Part shown: in pieces, positions 9,550 to 19,727 of the stretch
Numbering within the stretch: position 1 is the stretch's first letter
Layout of the letters: each line of letters opens with the position of its first letter
Assembly: GCF_016808335.1 (NCBI RefSeq)
Contig: NC_053146.1
Location: forward strand, 24,794,637 to 24,858,636
Reading direction: 5' to 3'
Origin: Panicum virgatum
Lineage: Eukaryota; Streptophyta; Magnoliopsida; Poales; Poaceae
DNA: 64,000 bases
Position numbers and translations under genes: made by a program
Notes under the pieces: model-generated
What the model was told of the DNA's origin: nothing
Seen by the model: the letters and a program-made list of their open reading frames with translations, nothing else
Database searches by the model: none

Positions 9550-10739
9550 GCTTCATCGAAGCTTGGGGGTCACACTGCTAGGTAAGTCATCGCACCCGTC
9601 CTTTTTATTCAGTAGCCATGCCAAAAAAAATATAATAATAATAATAAATAAATAATCTCATAACAAAAATCCTAAAAATATTTCCATGCTTTGAATAAAA
9701 TTTATATGATTGTAAATCCGTGTAAGCTCTGACTTGGAAATGATGAATAGTTTCTCTACTTAATCCCTGTATGTGCCTCGTTTACAGCTTTTTACTCTCC
9801 TAGTACCTGAACTAGTTGGCACATATTAGTTCCACTGAAAATCTGGTTGCGTGGAGGCACGAGTTTAAATTCTAAAGTCTAAGTTGTTGCGGGATTTGAG
9901 ATAGCCCAAACCAGAATTTAAATTGCTTGCTCTAGTAGGGAACCCCTCGGAATTCCTTTTAAAATTAAAATTCTGGTAAAGGTTTTCCATGGTTGAAATG
10001 ACCCATCCAGAGCCTTATATTACATAAATCGTTTGAGCTATCTGAAGTTACTTTGAGCTTTGTCGAATGGTGCGTCCACTTCGGGAATGGTACTTGCCAT
10101 CTACAGGTCTTCATCCCCCATAAACTCACCATTTGCTAGCCCAAACATATCTGGCCTGTCAGTCACCTATTCCGGGTATTGACATCCACGCTTGCCAGCT
10201 ATACTCCGCCGCAATCACAATCCCAATACCTCATTTCATCCCACAAAGAGCTTCCCAATCAAAACTCCAAAGAATTCAAGTTATATCAGCAAGCGAGAGT
10301 GGAGTTATCATCTCTAAAAAAAAGAGAAGGAAGAAGAAGAGAAGACCACTCTCCATCCCTAAGAGTTGAAAATTATGGAGTTCAAATAAATCCGAGAAGG
10401 AAGCCATCTACTTCATTTCCTCATACCTTCCAAATATTCCATGTTCCATGAAATCTGAATTTGGCTAAGTACCGACCTCGTCGTGGATCACTCTTCGGCT
10501 AGGCAATACAGGTAACCAAGGTATGCAAATATCTTCCGACCCACAAACTCCACATCTCAGCTTTAGAAGAAGATGGTCAGATACTACGACCATGGGTGAG
10601 AATCATACACCTTGAGTGACTAGAGAGTACCATTGGGAAACCTGAACCTCTTTTGAAAAATTCTTATAAAAATCCGAGCTGGGAACCTGAACAGGTAGCA
10701 AGGAACATTCCGGTGAAGGTTGTTCAGTCCAACAACCGC
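9550..10739 (+). other. 3' untranslated region of element C
   Basis: Non-coding. It starts with GAAGCTTGGGGGTCAC, corresponding to AGCTAGCTTGGGGGAGGG after the A1 ORF, and keeps landmarks of the A and Tat 3' UTRs in the same order: GATGATGAATAGTT-like, CTAAGTTGTTG, TTGAGCTTTGTC, GAATCATACACCTTGAGTGA and CTTTTGAAAAA. A TAATAATAATAATAAATAAA microsatellite lies near 9631-9655. It is interrupted at 10739/10740 by the CACTA element, so its polypurine tract and 3' LTR are not seen. Confidence 0.65.
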
Positions 10740-10985
10740 CACTACAAGAAATGTGGTGATCTATGACGAAAATTTTATGATATTTTAATAGAGCGTCACA
10801 ATTGCACACAATCTATGACGAATTTGAAGATATGGACCCTAGGGCCCAGAACTTTGTGACATTTTATTGAATTCGTCATAATTGAGCCCACAAAATATGA
10901 CGTTTTATTGAATTCGTCATAATCGAGCCCACAAAACAATGACGTTTCAACATTAATGTCACAAAAATCGTCATAGTTATTTTGA
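10740..10985. repeat. Left terminal and subterminal repeats of the CACTA element
   Basis: CACTACAAGAAATG is followed by alternating CTATGACGAA and TTCGTCATAAT units, including two near-identical copies of GAATTCGTCATAATTGAGCC (second copy with C for T). These are the usual transposase-binding type subterminal arrays of CACTA elements. Confidence 0.75.
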
Positions 10986-11430
10986 CTAGTATATGTTTTG
11001 GCATTCATCATTTTTATACAGGCACGGTGGGTTTGAGTCGATCACAACTAACCACCGGGCCTCCTCCTTGGTTGTGCCATGGTTCGTTATTTAGTTTTAA
11101 TTGCATTCAAATCATGTTGGAAATATGCGTATTATTCTATTACCAGATTTTAGTTTGAGGCATATTTCATAAACAAATAAACACAAGATGCGAGCTAGTT
11201 CTTTTTTATTGGGATCTATAAGATTGTTAGTTTTGCATTTTGCTTCACAATGTTGTCTTAATTAGTTATTTAAAAGAGCAAAAACATTTTCACACATGAG
11301 ATTCGAAACCTAGTCTCAAATCTCAAACATATAATAAAAATGACTTACTAATGAGCTATGCCATCATTAATGCTAGGCGTTATTTTGTTTTGTTAAATTA
11401 TCAGTATGGGTTAAAAAGAAAAAAAAGAAG

Positions 11431-11508
11431 CGATGGGGGGGTGGAGGGTTTCGAACCCTGGTCCCCAGGGATACAAGGCACCCACCTTTCCATTACACCA
11501 CAGCATCG
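11431..11508 (-). other. tRNA-like segment 1
   Basis: On the minus strand this 78-base segment has CGATG...CATCG acceptor-like ends, an A-box-like TGTGGTGTAATGG, and a canonical T-arm with B box GGTTCGAAACC. The D and anticodon arms are not convincing, so a functional tRNA is unlikely. It looks tRNA-derived. Confidence 0.45.
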
Positions 11509-11584
11509 GTTTTAGTTCCATGTCAGGTATTGAATATTTTATAACAAGCTATCCGATGTTTTAATTCGAACAAAGAGGCAAAAT

Positions 11585-11655
11585 GGGACATTTAGGATTC
11601 GAACCCGGGGTCACCAAGACAAGATCCTAGTACCCTACCAGTTCACCGAAGCTTC
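11585..11655 (-). other. tRNA-like segment 2
   Basis: On the minus strand it has a perfect B box GGTTCGAATCC, an A-box-like GGTGAACTGGTAGGG and a central CTTGTCTTGG resembling CTTGTATCCC of segment 1. Acceptor ends do not pair. It is probably a diverged duplicate of the first segment, about 80 bases away and in the same orientation. Confidence 0.4.
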
Positions 11656-12829
11656 GTTTGTGGAGGTCAGGGGCAATACAATTTTTATATATTATGTTGA
11701 AATGTGGCCCTGCATTGAAGAACACATGTGCGATTCATCCTTTTCTTTTTAATCTGGAATTAAATTTTGTAATCAGTATTTCTCCCTCATAACAACTCCA
11801 AATTTGATGGTTCTTTTTTTTGAATTTTTCTAAAATCAAAATATTTTATTCTGTGGCTTTTGTTTATATGTTAATTGCTATATCTTGATTATTTTCATAT
11901 GACATGTTTTATTCCAACTAAATAGAGCATTGAAAAGCATGTTTTTGCATAACAATTGCTTATGTAACTTGATATTTTTCAATGTTATGGTCAACATAAG
12001 GTGGTGTCCAAAATTTAGATGCATACGAGTTTGAACATGTTATGAGGTGTGTAAAATTCAAAGTTTGACTTAAGTTGTATGAAACAATGTGAGATATCTA
12101 TCCATTTATGAACAATGTATACTTCAATTTTCATAAAATCTTATGAAATTTTTATGTAAAGTTTATACACCCATAAAATGATTCTATGGCAATTTACAGA
12201 ATTTTCGCAGAAGTTTTAGGTATTATTATCATTATTTTGTAAAAGGGGGCAAGTAGAAGGTTGAATTACCCTAACAAACATTTGAAATTTTATCAATTTT
12301 TATGATACAAGCTATAACAGAACATAAATACCTAAATAATATTTTTGAGATTTTTTTAAATATTATTTGAGATACATATAGTTCAAATTCTAAATAATTT
12401 CATTAAACCCGCAAAAAATGATTTAAACTATTAAAAATAGAAGATGAATTATAAAATTATTGAAACTTCTACAAAATAACTTATACATAGTGTACTATAT
12501 ATAAAAAAACTATTGGCATATATAAGATAATTATTTTTATGCATTACTTCATAATGGTGCAATAAATAGAAAAAAAAACACTCGGTAGGAGCCGAAGTTG
12601 CAATTGAAAACAACATTCATCTAACGCGTCGTCCCCCGCTTACACGGACCCCACTCATCATAGACAGCTCACTCTCCTCATGTTTGTGTGGCCGCGCGGG
12701 AACCCGAAGTGAAACCCACCAAGCCAAAAACGCTCCCACAAGAAATTTCCTTTAATGCCCATGTGGTCACCAAGTTTACATACACCATGTGGGGTGCAAA
12801 CTCGTAATTTCACAGCACTAAATAAATTA

Positions 12830-14790
12830 CAAGATACGGCACCTCCGTCTCATCCCCTCAGTTCGCACAAACCCTAGTCCCGCCGCCGCCGCGCATGAGC
12901 CGGTGTCCTCCTGCATCGCCGGAGGCGCCGCTTGTCCGCAGCCTCTCTCTCCCCGCCCCCTAATCCCCCCCCCCCCCCCCGTGCAGCTCGAATCGCCGCT
13001 CGTCCTCAGCCTCCTCATGCCAGCACCGGCGCCAGCACCCGCGCGTGAGCCGACGTCGACGCCGCCGTCCGTGCTCGACGACAGCCTATGGAGGCAGCCG
13101 CGCACGGAGGTTAGATCCGGCGACGGCCTTCTTGCCATCAAGGACTCGCGGTCGGCCACCTCGCTCATCCATGGATCTGCGTCATCCACCTCCTGCGTCC
13201 GACATCTCCAGCGGCTCCTCGCCCATCTCGCCGGCGGCGACCACTGCCCTCTTCTCTGCTCCAAGATCCACGCATTGCGCCCTCGTCCCCTCTCCTGGCA
13301 ATCCTCTCCTCTATGCTTCTCATCAATTTCATGCAGACCCTAATCCCCTTCCTCTTTCTCATCTTTTTCGATTTGCAGCGTCAATTTCGTGGAACTCGTG
13401 GTGCAGAGGCAAGTAATTTCTGTACCCCTTCTTGATTTGTTCCTTTTTCAGCATCTAATTGCGTAGGATTACATGTAAATCTCGTAGATTCCTCACACCT
13501 TTGATCTATGAAGGAATCGAGTGGATCTGCTTGTCCTCGCTTCCGTTCTGCTGGGTTGAATTATTGCCTGCTGCTATGGTAAAACCATGAGTGCCCCCTT
13601 CTCGTAACCCCTCTGCATGGTTCCAATGAATTTCTGTTTAACTATAAGAATGCTATAGTGTTATATATCTGAGCACTTGCCCATGCTTGTGATGATATTT
13701 TGTTATATTTGAGCACTTGCCCATGACAATGATATTATTTCTGTTTATATGATGTGCTGTTGTCCATGTCAATGATGATTGTTATGTTAATTCTAAGCAC
13801 ATGTCCATGCCAATGATATTTGTTTCTATTAAGTTCAGCACTTGTCCATGCCTATAATGCTACAGTTGGTAGTCTGATAACTTATCCATTCCACTGATTT
13901 TTATTTATGTTCATCCGAGCACTTGGCCATGTCATTTTTTTTATTTTACTGTCATCCCTTGTCCATGCCTATGGTGCTGCTTTTGTTTAATTATTTGGCT
14001 GAAAATAGCACTTGTCGAGACTTCTCGTTGCTAACTATAACTCAGTGACTGAAAATAGCTGCTGCAGTCTACTTAGATGGGTAACATAACTTGAGTTACA
14101 TGAAGGAAAAAGGAATCACCCCCTAATACTCTCTCTGATGTGCCTTTTTTTTATTACAGTATGCTATGTTACTTCAATTGATATTGGTTTTCAGGTCCAG
14201 CCGCCCTGGATAAAAAGGTCAAATTCAACCTTGACATAGTAAGCAAATTCGGTATGATCATTACTGAAAATGATATGTTTTCTCTTGTTGTTGTGACTGC
14301 TTCATGTTCAAATTTCGTTTGCTATACTGCATTGCAATTCAGACTTCATTGTATCTATTGATTTCATACAATTTACTAGTGACTTATGCTAAGTTTGAAC
14401 TTGGCTTCCTTTATTACATGTTCAAAATCCACCGAGGCAAAAAGAGAAATGGTTGATGAATATCACTAGCCTAAGTTGCACACTCTTACGAGATTTCTCT
14501 GTTCCTCTGCACAGCAACAAGTTGCATACTCTTAAGCACTGATATTACATTTGTTCTCTTAATTTCAGAAAAAACTGGAGAATTAGAACAGAAGCCATGG
14601 AACAGAATTAGAACTGAAGAAAATCGAGAGTTCTCTGTTCTTTTTTGTTCAGCACAGCAACAAGTTGCTAATAAAAATTCTTGCTGGATGAAAACTTGTA
14701 CTTGATGTGTTGGAAGAAAGACTTTGTATTTGATGTAATACTGGATGAAAAGTTGTTGTATTTGATGTGATGCCTGTTCTGTTTAATTTT
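12830..14790 (+). pseudogene. Gene-like transcription unit captured in the CACTA element
   Basis: GC-rich block 12830-13412 looks like a plant 5' UTR and first exon: AAACCCTAGTCCCGCCGCCG, CCG repeats, then Pro/Ser/Arg-rich frames with no recognisable domain. A possible donor CAA|GTAATT lies at 13412/13413. A second putative exon is 14195-14251 (TTTTCAG| ... G|GTATGA). A third starts after AATTTCAG at 14568. The frames do not give a protein I recognise, and several overlapping frames are open only because of GC content. A CACTA-captured host gene fragment is the likeliest reading; an element-specific noncoding transcript is the alternative. Confidence 0.3.
13668..13985 (+). repeat. Degenerate minisatellite
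   Basis: Six or seven diverged units built around GAGCACTTGCCCATG followed by CCAATGATATT and a T-rich stretch, spaced 45-70 bases apart. It lies in the putative first intron of the gene-like unit. Confidence 0.6.
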
Positions 14791-14896
14791 TGGAAATGAG
14801 ATCCATGGGTTGGAATTGGAATCCTAAAATGTGCTGAAAAAACTATTGAAATTGTTGTACTAGATTTTTTTATGGGCTGTGGGCTGGAAATGTGGT

Positions 14897-15030
14897 GACG
14901 CCATCATCCATGTAGGCAGCCACGTCATCATCCACGGAGGCAGATACGCTATCGTCCATGTAGGCAGCCACATAAGCAGCCACAGTCCTGTCATCGTCTA
15001 CATAGGCAGCCACGTCATCATCCATGTGGC
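14897..15030 (+). repeat. Short tandem repeat near CACTA right end
   Basis: Repeated CATCATCCATGTAGGCAGCC units with small variations. On the minus strand they read as a Met-Asp-Asp-Val-Ala-Ala-Tyr repeat, but there is no other sign of a gene. Confidence 0.6.
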
Positions 15031-15084
15031 GGCTATCTATGATGTTTATTTTCGTCATATAAAATGGGTTTGGGTTGGGCTTTG

Positions 15085-15271
15085 GGGGCCCAGGGGCATT
15101 CTATGATGGTTTCGAAACGTCATGGATCAAACAATCTATGACGAAAATTTAAGGAATGTCACGAGGTGTGATCTGTGATGCTCAATACATGACGCTATTT
15201 GAGATCGTCATAGATACTGCTTTATGACGGTATTTTAGTGATCTGTGACGAAATTTAATCGTCATGGATCA
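15085..15271. repeat. Right subterminal repeats of the CACTA element
   Basis: Copies of CTATGACGAAAATTT, GTCATAGAT and TTATGACGG mirror the left subterminal array. The array ends at CGTCATGGATCA without the final terminal repeat. Confidence 0.7.
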
Positions 15272-16908
15272 ATAGATTTTTTGGATGAGTTTTATTTATT
15301 CCATTCATATTTTATTTATTTCTAATGAGTTCCACAAGTTTTGGATGAGTTTTGATTTCAGGTGAACATCTACCAAAAATGGGCAAATCTGGGCAAAAAC
15401 CCAGGCCGACCGGCCTCCCCTAGGCCGTCCGGCCTGGCACCCCTGAAAACAGTATCCCGTCTTCGATCTAGTGGCAAAGTAACACACCCACAATGCCTCT
15501 GAGTCGTGGATTGGATGTCAGTTTGATCAAGTGGATCGAAAGGCTTGCACAAGGATTAATGGACCCACCATTCAGTGCAAACCCGTGTCCAGGTCAGCGA
15601 TCCAGGACCCAGGGAGGATCAGAAGTGTACAAGGGCAATGTCGGTGCAACGGAGGGCCGAGACGTGCCAGAGGGAGGCCGGCCGGCCTCCCCTAGGCCGG
15701 CCGGCCTAGCACGTGCACGCGTTGATGTCTAGCCACTATCCAAAAGTCGGTGGCCACGTGGCAGGATCCCCAGGCTGGCCAGCCTAGGGGAGGCCGGCCG
15801 GCACCACTTGGAAGCCCCTCAGGCTGGGTCTTAGCCTGGAAGTTAAGCTCAACTGCCTTACCTGCTTACAACTGACACCAATTGCAGTACCGGCCAGGAA
15901 CCGACCTTGGAAGCCTATAAATAGAGAACCCATCCATCACTTGTAACACACACCATTGGAGCTCTTCTCTCTTCACTTGTACTTTCTAGAGTAGGTTAGT
16001 AGCTTGGGAGTTAGAGTTGAGTCAAGCTTGCTCGGGATTCTGGAGTTGTCGGAAGTCTGGTATAGCTCTTGTATCTTTCTTTTGACTTTGTCAATATAAG
16101 TTATCTTCTCTACTTTTTTGAGTCAGCTTTACTTTCCGCTGTCTTTTGTTTACTTGAGTCTGAGTGTCCAGCTCGAGCGCGGAAGTTTTCCTTTAGCTTA
16201 GGATAAGTTATCTTTCTAAGTGATCGGGATCTTATCTTACAGGTTTTCTCGCCCGGACTAGAGTATCTCAAGTTAGTGCTCTAAGTTGAGGGGGATTTCT
16301 CTTGAAGGCCTCGAGAGAAATCCTAATAACGAGTGCAGACGTGGTGTCTGACCTTATTGTTAGCTAGAAAGTGTGTTCCACCCATGGAACCGCTGTGGTA
16401 GTCGGTAGGTGGTGACAGCCCTATCCGTCCTTTGTAGTCCACCATGTTCGAGTGTTTTCATAGCAGTAGTGCAGGTTGTCGTAGGACTCCCCTCTCATCC
16501 CTTTCTGAAGTCCTTCCTCTTCTAGTCGCCGAAGTAAGCTCTGCTTTCCCGAGAACTAGTTAGGCATTTAGTCTAATCTAGAGAGGCTAGCTCGATAGTT
16601 CAGAAGTGTATCAGATGTCTTATCACGCTCATTGTCCTCCCAGTTGCTACCTCTCTAAGGAGTTGAACCTCCGTGTGTCACTCGGTTATCGCCTGGCCAG
16701 TTATCTTACTTATCTATCTGGCTTACCCCCGTCTAGTCAGTCGGTCGATCAAGCTAGTACGGTTATCACACAATTTACGATACTCTTTACCATAGTGCTT
16801 CACTGAGGAAAAATACGATACCCTGGAATACTCCAAGGTGAAGTCCTACAGCGGTGATTCTGTGCGCTTGCGGAATATTTACTCTATCGGGCATAAGAAA
16901 CGCCAACA
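15272..16908 (+). mobile_element. 5'-truncated LTR of family B (B1)
   Basis: From about 15300 this aligns with the LTR starting at 62860 (B2), beginning some 70 bases inside it. The end GCATAAGAAACGCCAACA (16908) matches the Athila-type LTR end. It contains clusters of GGCCGGCCGGCCT palindromes (15395-15800) and a TATA box TATAAAT (15916-15922). The 3' end shares the GATACCCTGGAATACTCC segment with the A LTRs. I see no PBS after it, so it is a fragment or solo LTR. Confidence 0.75.
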
Positions 16909-17521
16909 GCGCCCCAGGGGCGGACCATCCGCCGTTCAACACACTTTTCCTCCAAAGACAAAACTTGTCTCTGGACAAATCTGAGTTAGAGGGGCGGACT
17001 GTCCGCCCGCCTGGGCCAGACCATCCGCCCTTCATTTATCAAGCCCACCAGAGACAAAACATGTCTCTGTCATTTTTCAAATTTTACGGCGGACCATCCG
17101 CGCCCTAGTGGCGGACTATCTGCACTAAGGCAGTCAGCACTCAAACATTTGATCCATTTTTCAATCTTTTCAAAATGTTGTTAGCCCTCATGCATGCATC
17201 TAGATATTTTGAGCAAAATGGCACTAAAGACCCGTCAAGCACGAGTACACGACCCCTCTTGATAGTATGTCTATCTATCCAAAAAACCAGTTCATTTTTC
17301 ATCCACTAATCGCCTTATGACCGGTAAAATGCAAAAGCCCTATATAATACCTTTGCCTTGAGCCCGAGCTTTGCACATCATCTCCAAAACGTCGTATGAT
17401 CACAACCAATTCCCATTCATCCGTGGATCAACCTATGCTCATTATCTCAAATGAAATTGTTAATCCACAAACTGTTGTCATTAATTACCAAAACTCAAAT
17501 TAGGGGCCTAGATGCTTTCAA
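16909..17521 (-). mobile_element. Sirevirus-type LTR fragment
   Basis: On the minus strand it starts TGAAAGCATCTAGGCCCC and continues GTAATTAATGACAAC, the start typical of grass Sirevirus LTRs and matching the Sirevirus LTR end at 61191. The left part carries GGCGGACCATCCGCC palindromic iterons. It interrupts the protease of A2 (17522). The left boundary is unclear. Confidence 0.65.
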
Positions 17522-18014
17522 GTGTGAACATCATGCCCATGGTAATATATGAAAAACTTCTATATCCTGCTTTCTCCCTAACATATATGTGTGTGCAGCT
17601 CGCAGACTCTACAATCCGATATCTTGAAGGGATAGTCAAGAACGTCTTAGTCCGTGTGCGAGATTCCTTCATCCTTGCCGACTTTGTGGTAATGGATATA
17701 GAGGGCGACCATGGAATCGAGCTCATTCTTAGGCGACCATTCCTGAGGCCCGCCAGGGCAAGGATCAATGTAGGAAGAGGGGAAATCCACTTCCGCGTCG
17801 GAAAGGAGAACATGTTCTTCAAATTCAAGCAAAGGGAAGAGCAACACATCATGAATCAACAGGATGACGAAGGGCAAGTGCTTTGGGATGCACCAGAATC
17901 CGGCCTAATGAGCCTACGACCACACGATCTAAAAGAAGACGGTCAAAGAAGGTGTGGCGGAAGGTTGCAAGTTTGTCCTCGTCCACTTCTCCAGGACGAG
18001 CCAAACAATGGTAA
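17522..18014 (+). pseudogene. PR: Protease remnant of Athila-like element A2
   Basis: Begins inside the protease at the Ser of the SVNIMPMVIYEKLLYP motif and runs through VVMDIEGDHGIEL and GRGEIHFRVGKENMFFKF. The active-site DxGA is lost at the left junction. A frameshift near 17905 precedes the Lys/Arg-rich tail. The frame ends at TGG-TAA (18009-18014), at the same place as A1. Gag is missing. Confidence 0.8.
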
Positions 18015-18723
18015 GTCAGAGCAGGAGAAAGGTCCCGCTTATCAGTCTCAAAACGACGAGCCCTTCCCGAAGGTAAATTGGTACGTATCTCATATTTATT
18101 TTTCACCATTTTACTTTTCTCGACTTTTCGATTTCCCCCACTGCATATTTGAATTTTCAAAACACTCTTGCGTGCTAGAATCTTTTCTAGCACCTTTTTT
18201 GTTTTTACGAAAATCCAAAAATATTTCCTAAGCATTAAAATCCTTTGAAAAATAATTTTTAACATCTTTTGAAGCAAAGTTTGGACGGCACCAAAGTTCA
18301 AAATGCATATGACCGTTAGAGAGGCAGTGGGCCCTGGCTATCTGCAGGGTGGGCCACCTAGGGTTCGGCCGAACCCTAGGGTCGGCCGGCCCCACACCAA
18401 CAGCTAGTGGGCCCACCTTTGTCCAACAGTCACTAGCCGTTGAGGCTTGTCTCCTCCAACAGTGACGGGCCATTCTCCCTTTAAATAGAGGCCGAGGGTG
18501 AGTGTTGAGCTCTCACACTCAACTCTCATTCACTCACTCCCTCTCAAAATCTCTCAAATTTTGCTCGCGGGGTTTCATTGGATTTTTGCTCGATTTGATT
18601 TCAAGAAACCTCTCTCTCTAAATATCTTTGTTGCAAGAAAAGAAGGAACAACTCGCGGGTAAGAACGTTCAATTCATTTCACTAACGTAACCCATTTCGA
18701 GTTGTACGTGTTTTCGTCCAATC
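18015..18723 (+). promoter_or_regulatory. Spacer with internal TATA box before env-position ORF (A2)
   Basis: Same layout as in A1: TTTAAATAG at 18480, CT-rich leader, GGGTAAGAAC near 18658, ATG 18724. It has about 110 bases more than A1, including a perfect 24 bp palindrome at 18357-18380 (half site CCTAGGGTTCGG) and GGGTCGGCCGGCCCC. Similar GGTCGGCC motifs lie upstream of the TATA box in the A LTRs (near 6275 and 35000-35030). Confidence 0.5.
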
Positions 18724-19727
18724 ATGAAAGACATAGGGCGGAAGGTTTCCGGTGCAATCAAGAAGATGATGGGTGGAAGTTCATCCCATTCTCGGGGTGG
18801 CTCAAGCTCGTACACTCCTGAACCTACTCCGACCCCAAGCATGATGGACTATGAAGAAGAAAAACAACACGAAGAAGTGCAAGCTGAACGGCAAGCCGAG
18901 GCCATGGAAATTGATGAAGATGATGCTCCCTACCTCAACTTATGCAATGATTGTGAACGACAAGGCTACGCCATCCTCAAGAACCGAAGCTTTGTCCACA
19001 CCCGAGCCTTTGATCCAGAATTCCTCATCAAAATAGGTATGTATGAAGACTTCGCCAATGTTTGGCATGCAATTGGATGGGATAACTTCGTTCCCATTGA
19101 GGAGTTTGGTTCTCGCCTCCTCACCATCCAATTCCTATGCACTCTTTGGGAGGTGCAAAATGGGGTTTATTTTCGACTTTTTGGGAAAGAATATTTGCTT
19201 TCTTGGAAAACTTTTGCTGGCGACCTCGATTTCAACAAACGCTGGCCAATTTCTCTTGAACAAGATTGCCGTGGTTTTAATCGTCATGAGTTTTGGGGCT
19301 AGATTTCGGGTCAAGTTGTCCATGGCAAGTTTGCACCTCGGTGCAGCGACATACATAATCCAACTCTTCAGTTGATGCACAAGTGGTTAGTCATCACTCT
19401 CTTTTCAAGAGTTGATGTCCACCCTTACGCAACGATGAGTTGCCCATACTTTATGCCATGGTTAACAAGATCAAAATATCCCCCGCGCAAGCTTTGGTTA
19501 AGCAATGGCTTTCGAATTTCAAGATGATGGGTCCTATTGACTGTACTTCCTTGATTACTCGTATCGCTACACGTGTCGGTGCCTTAGAGGGGAATTTCAT
19601 TCCTTTCATTGAGGGTAACTACACGTATATCGACAGGCCTACTTGATTCAAGGTCACACACCCAAGAAAGGCCCGGACGACTCTCTGATTTTCTTCTTCT
19701 TGGGCTATACAAAAGAGATTCAGCTAC
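18724..19727 (+). pseudogene. Env-position ORF of A2, 5' part
   Basis: Homologous to 3079-4599: MKDIGRKVSGAIKKMMGG start, acidic stretch, IGWDNFVPIEEFGSRLL, VYFRLFGKEYLLSWKTFAGD, LDFNKRWPISL and ILYAMVNKIKISPAQAL. TAG at 19300 interrupts it. Frameshifts occur near 19420 and 19638. The Tekay insertion at 19728 splits it within the segment corresponding to A1 position 4080; it resumes at 31578. GCTAC is duplicated on both sides. Confidence 0.8.

Larger units (their letters stand above)
10986..12829. other. AT-rich CACTA interior without a recognisable gene
   Basis: No ORF of note. Apart from the two tRNA-like segments (11431-11508 and 11585-11655) it is AT-rich sequence that I cannot assign. 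From about 12620 it becomes GC-richer and leads into the exon-like block. Confidence 0.5.
10740..15271. mobile_element. Non-autonomous CACTA (En/Spm) element, right terminal repeat missing
   Basis: The left end is CACTACAAGAAATG, the CACTA terminal repeat. Both ends carry subterminal TATGACG/CGTCATA repeats (10763-10975 and 15090-15265). The expected right terminus would be the reverse complement of the left, but the sequence stops after CGTCATGGATCA at 15271, about 17 bases short. No transposase ORF is visible. The interior holds tRNA-like segments, a GC-rich exon-like block and tandem repeats. The 3 bp target duplication cannot be verified because the right end is lost. Confidence 0.8.

Noticed and set aside
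11431..11508. Functional tRNA gene
   Set aside because: D and anticodon arms do not form convincingly and there is no clear anticodon loop.
12903..13343. Open 146-codon frame in the GC-rich CACTA block as an intact protein gene
   Set aside because: Several overlapping frames on both strands are open because of CCG-rich composition, no domain is recognisable, and the start would not be ATG.
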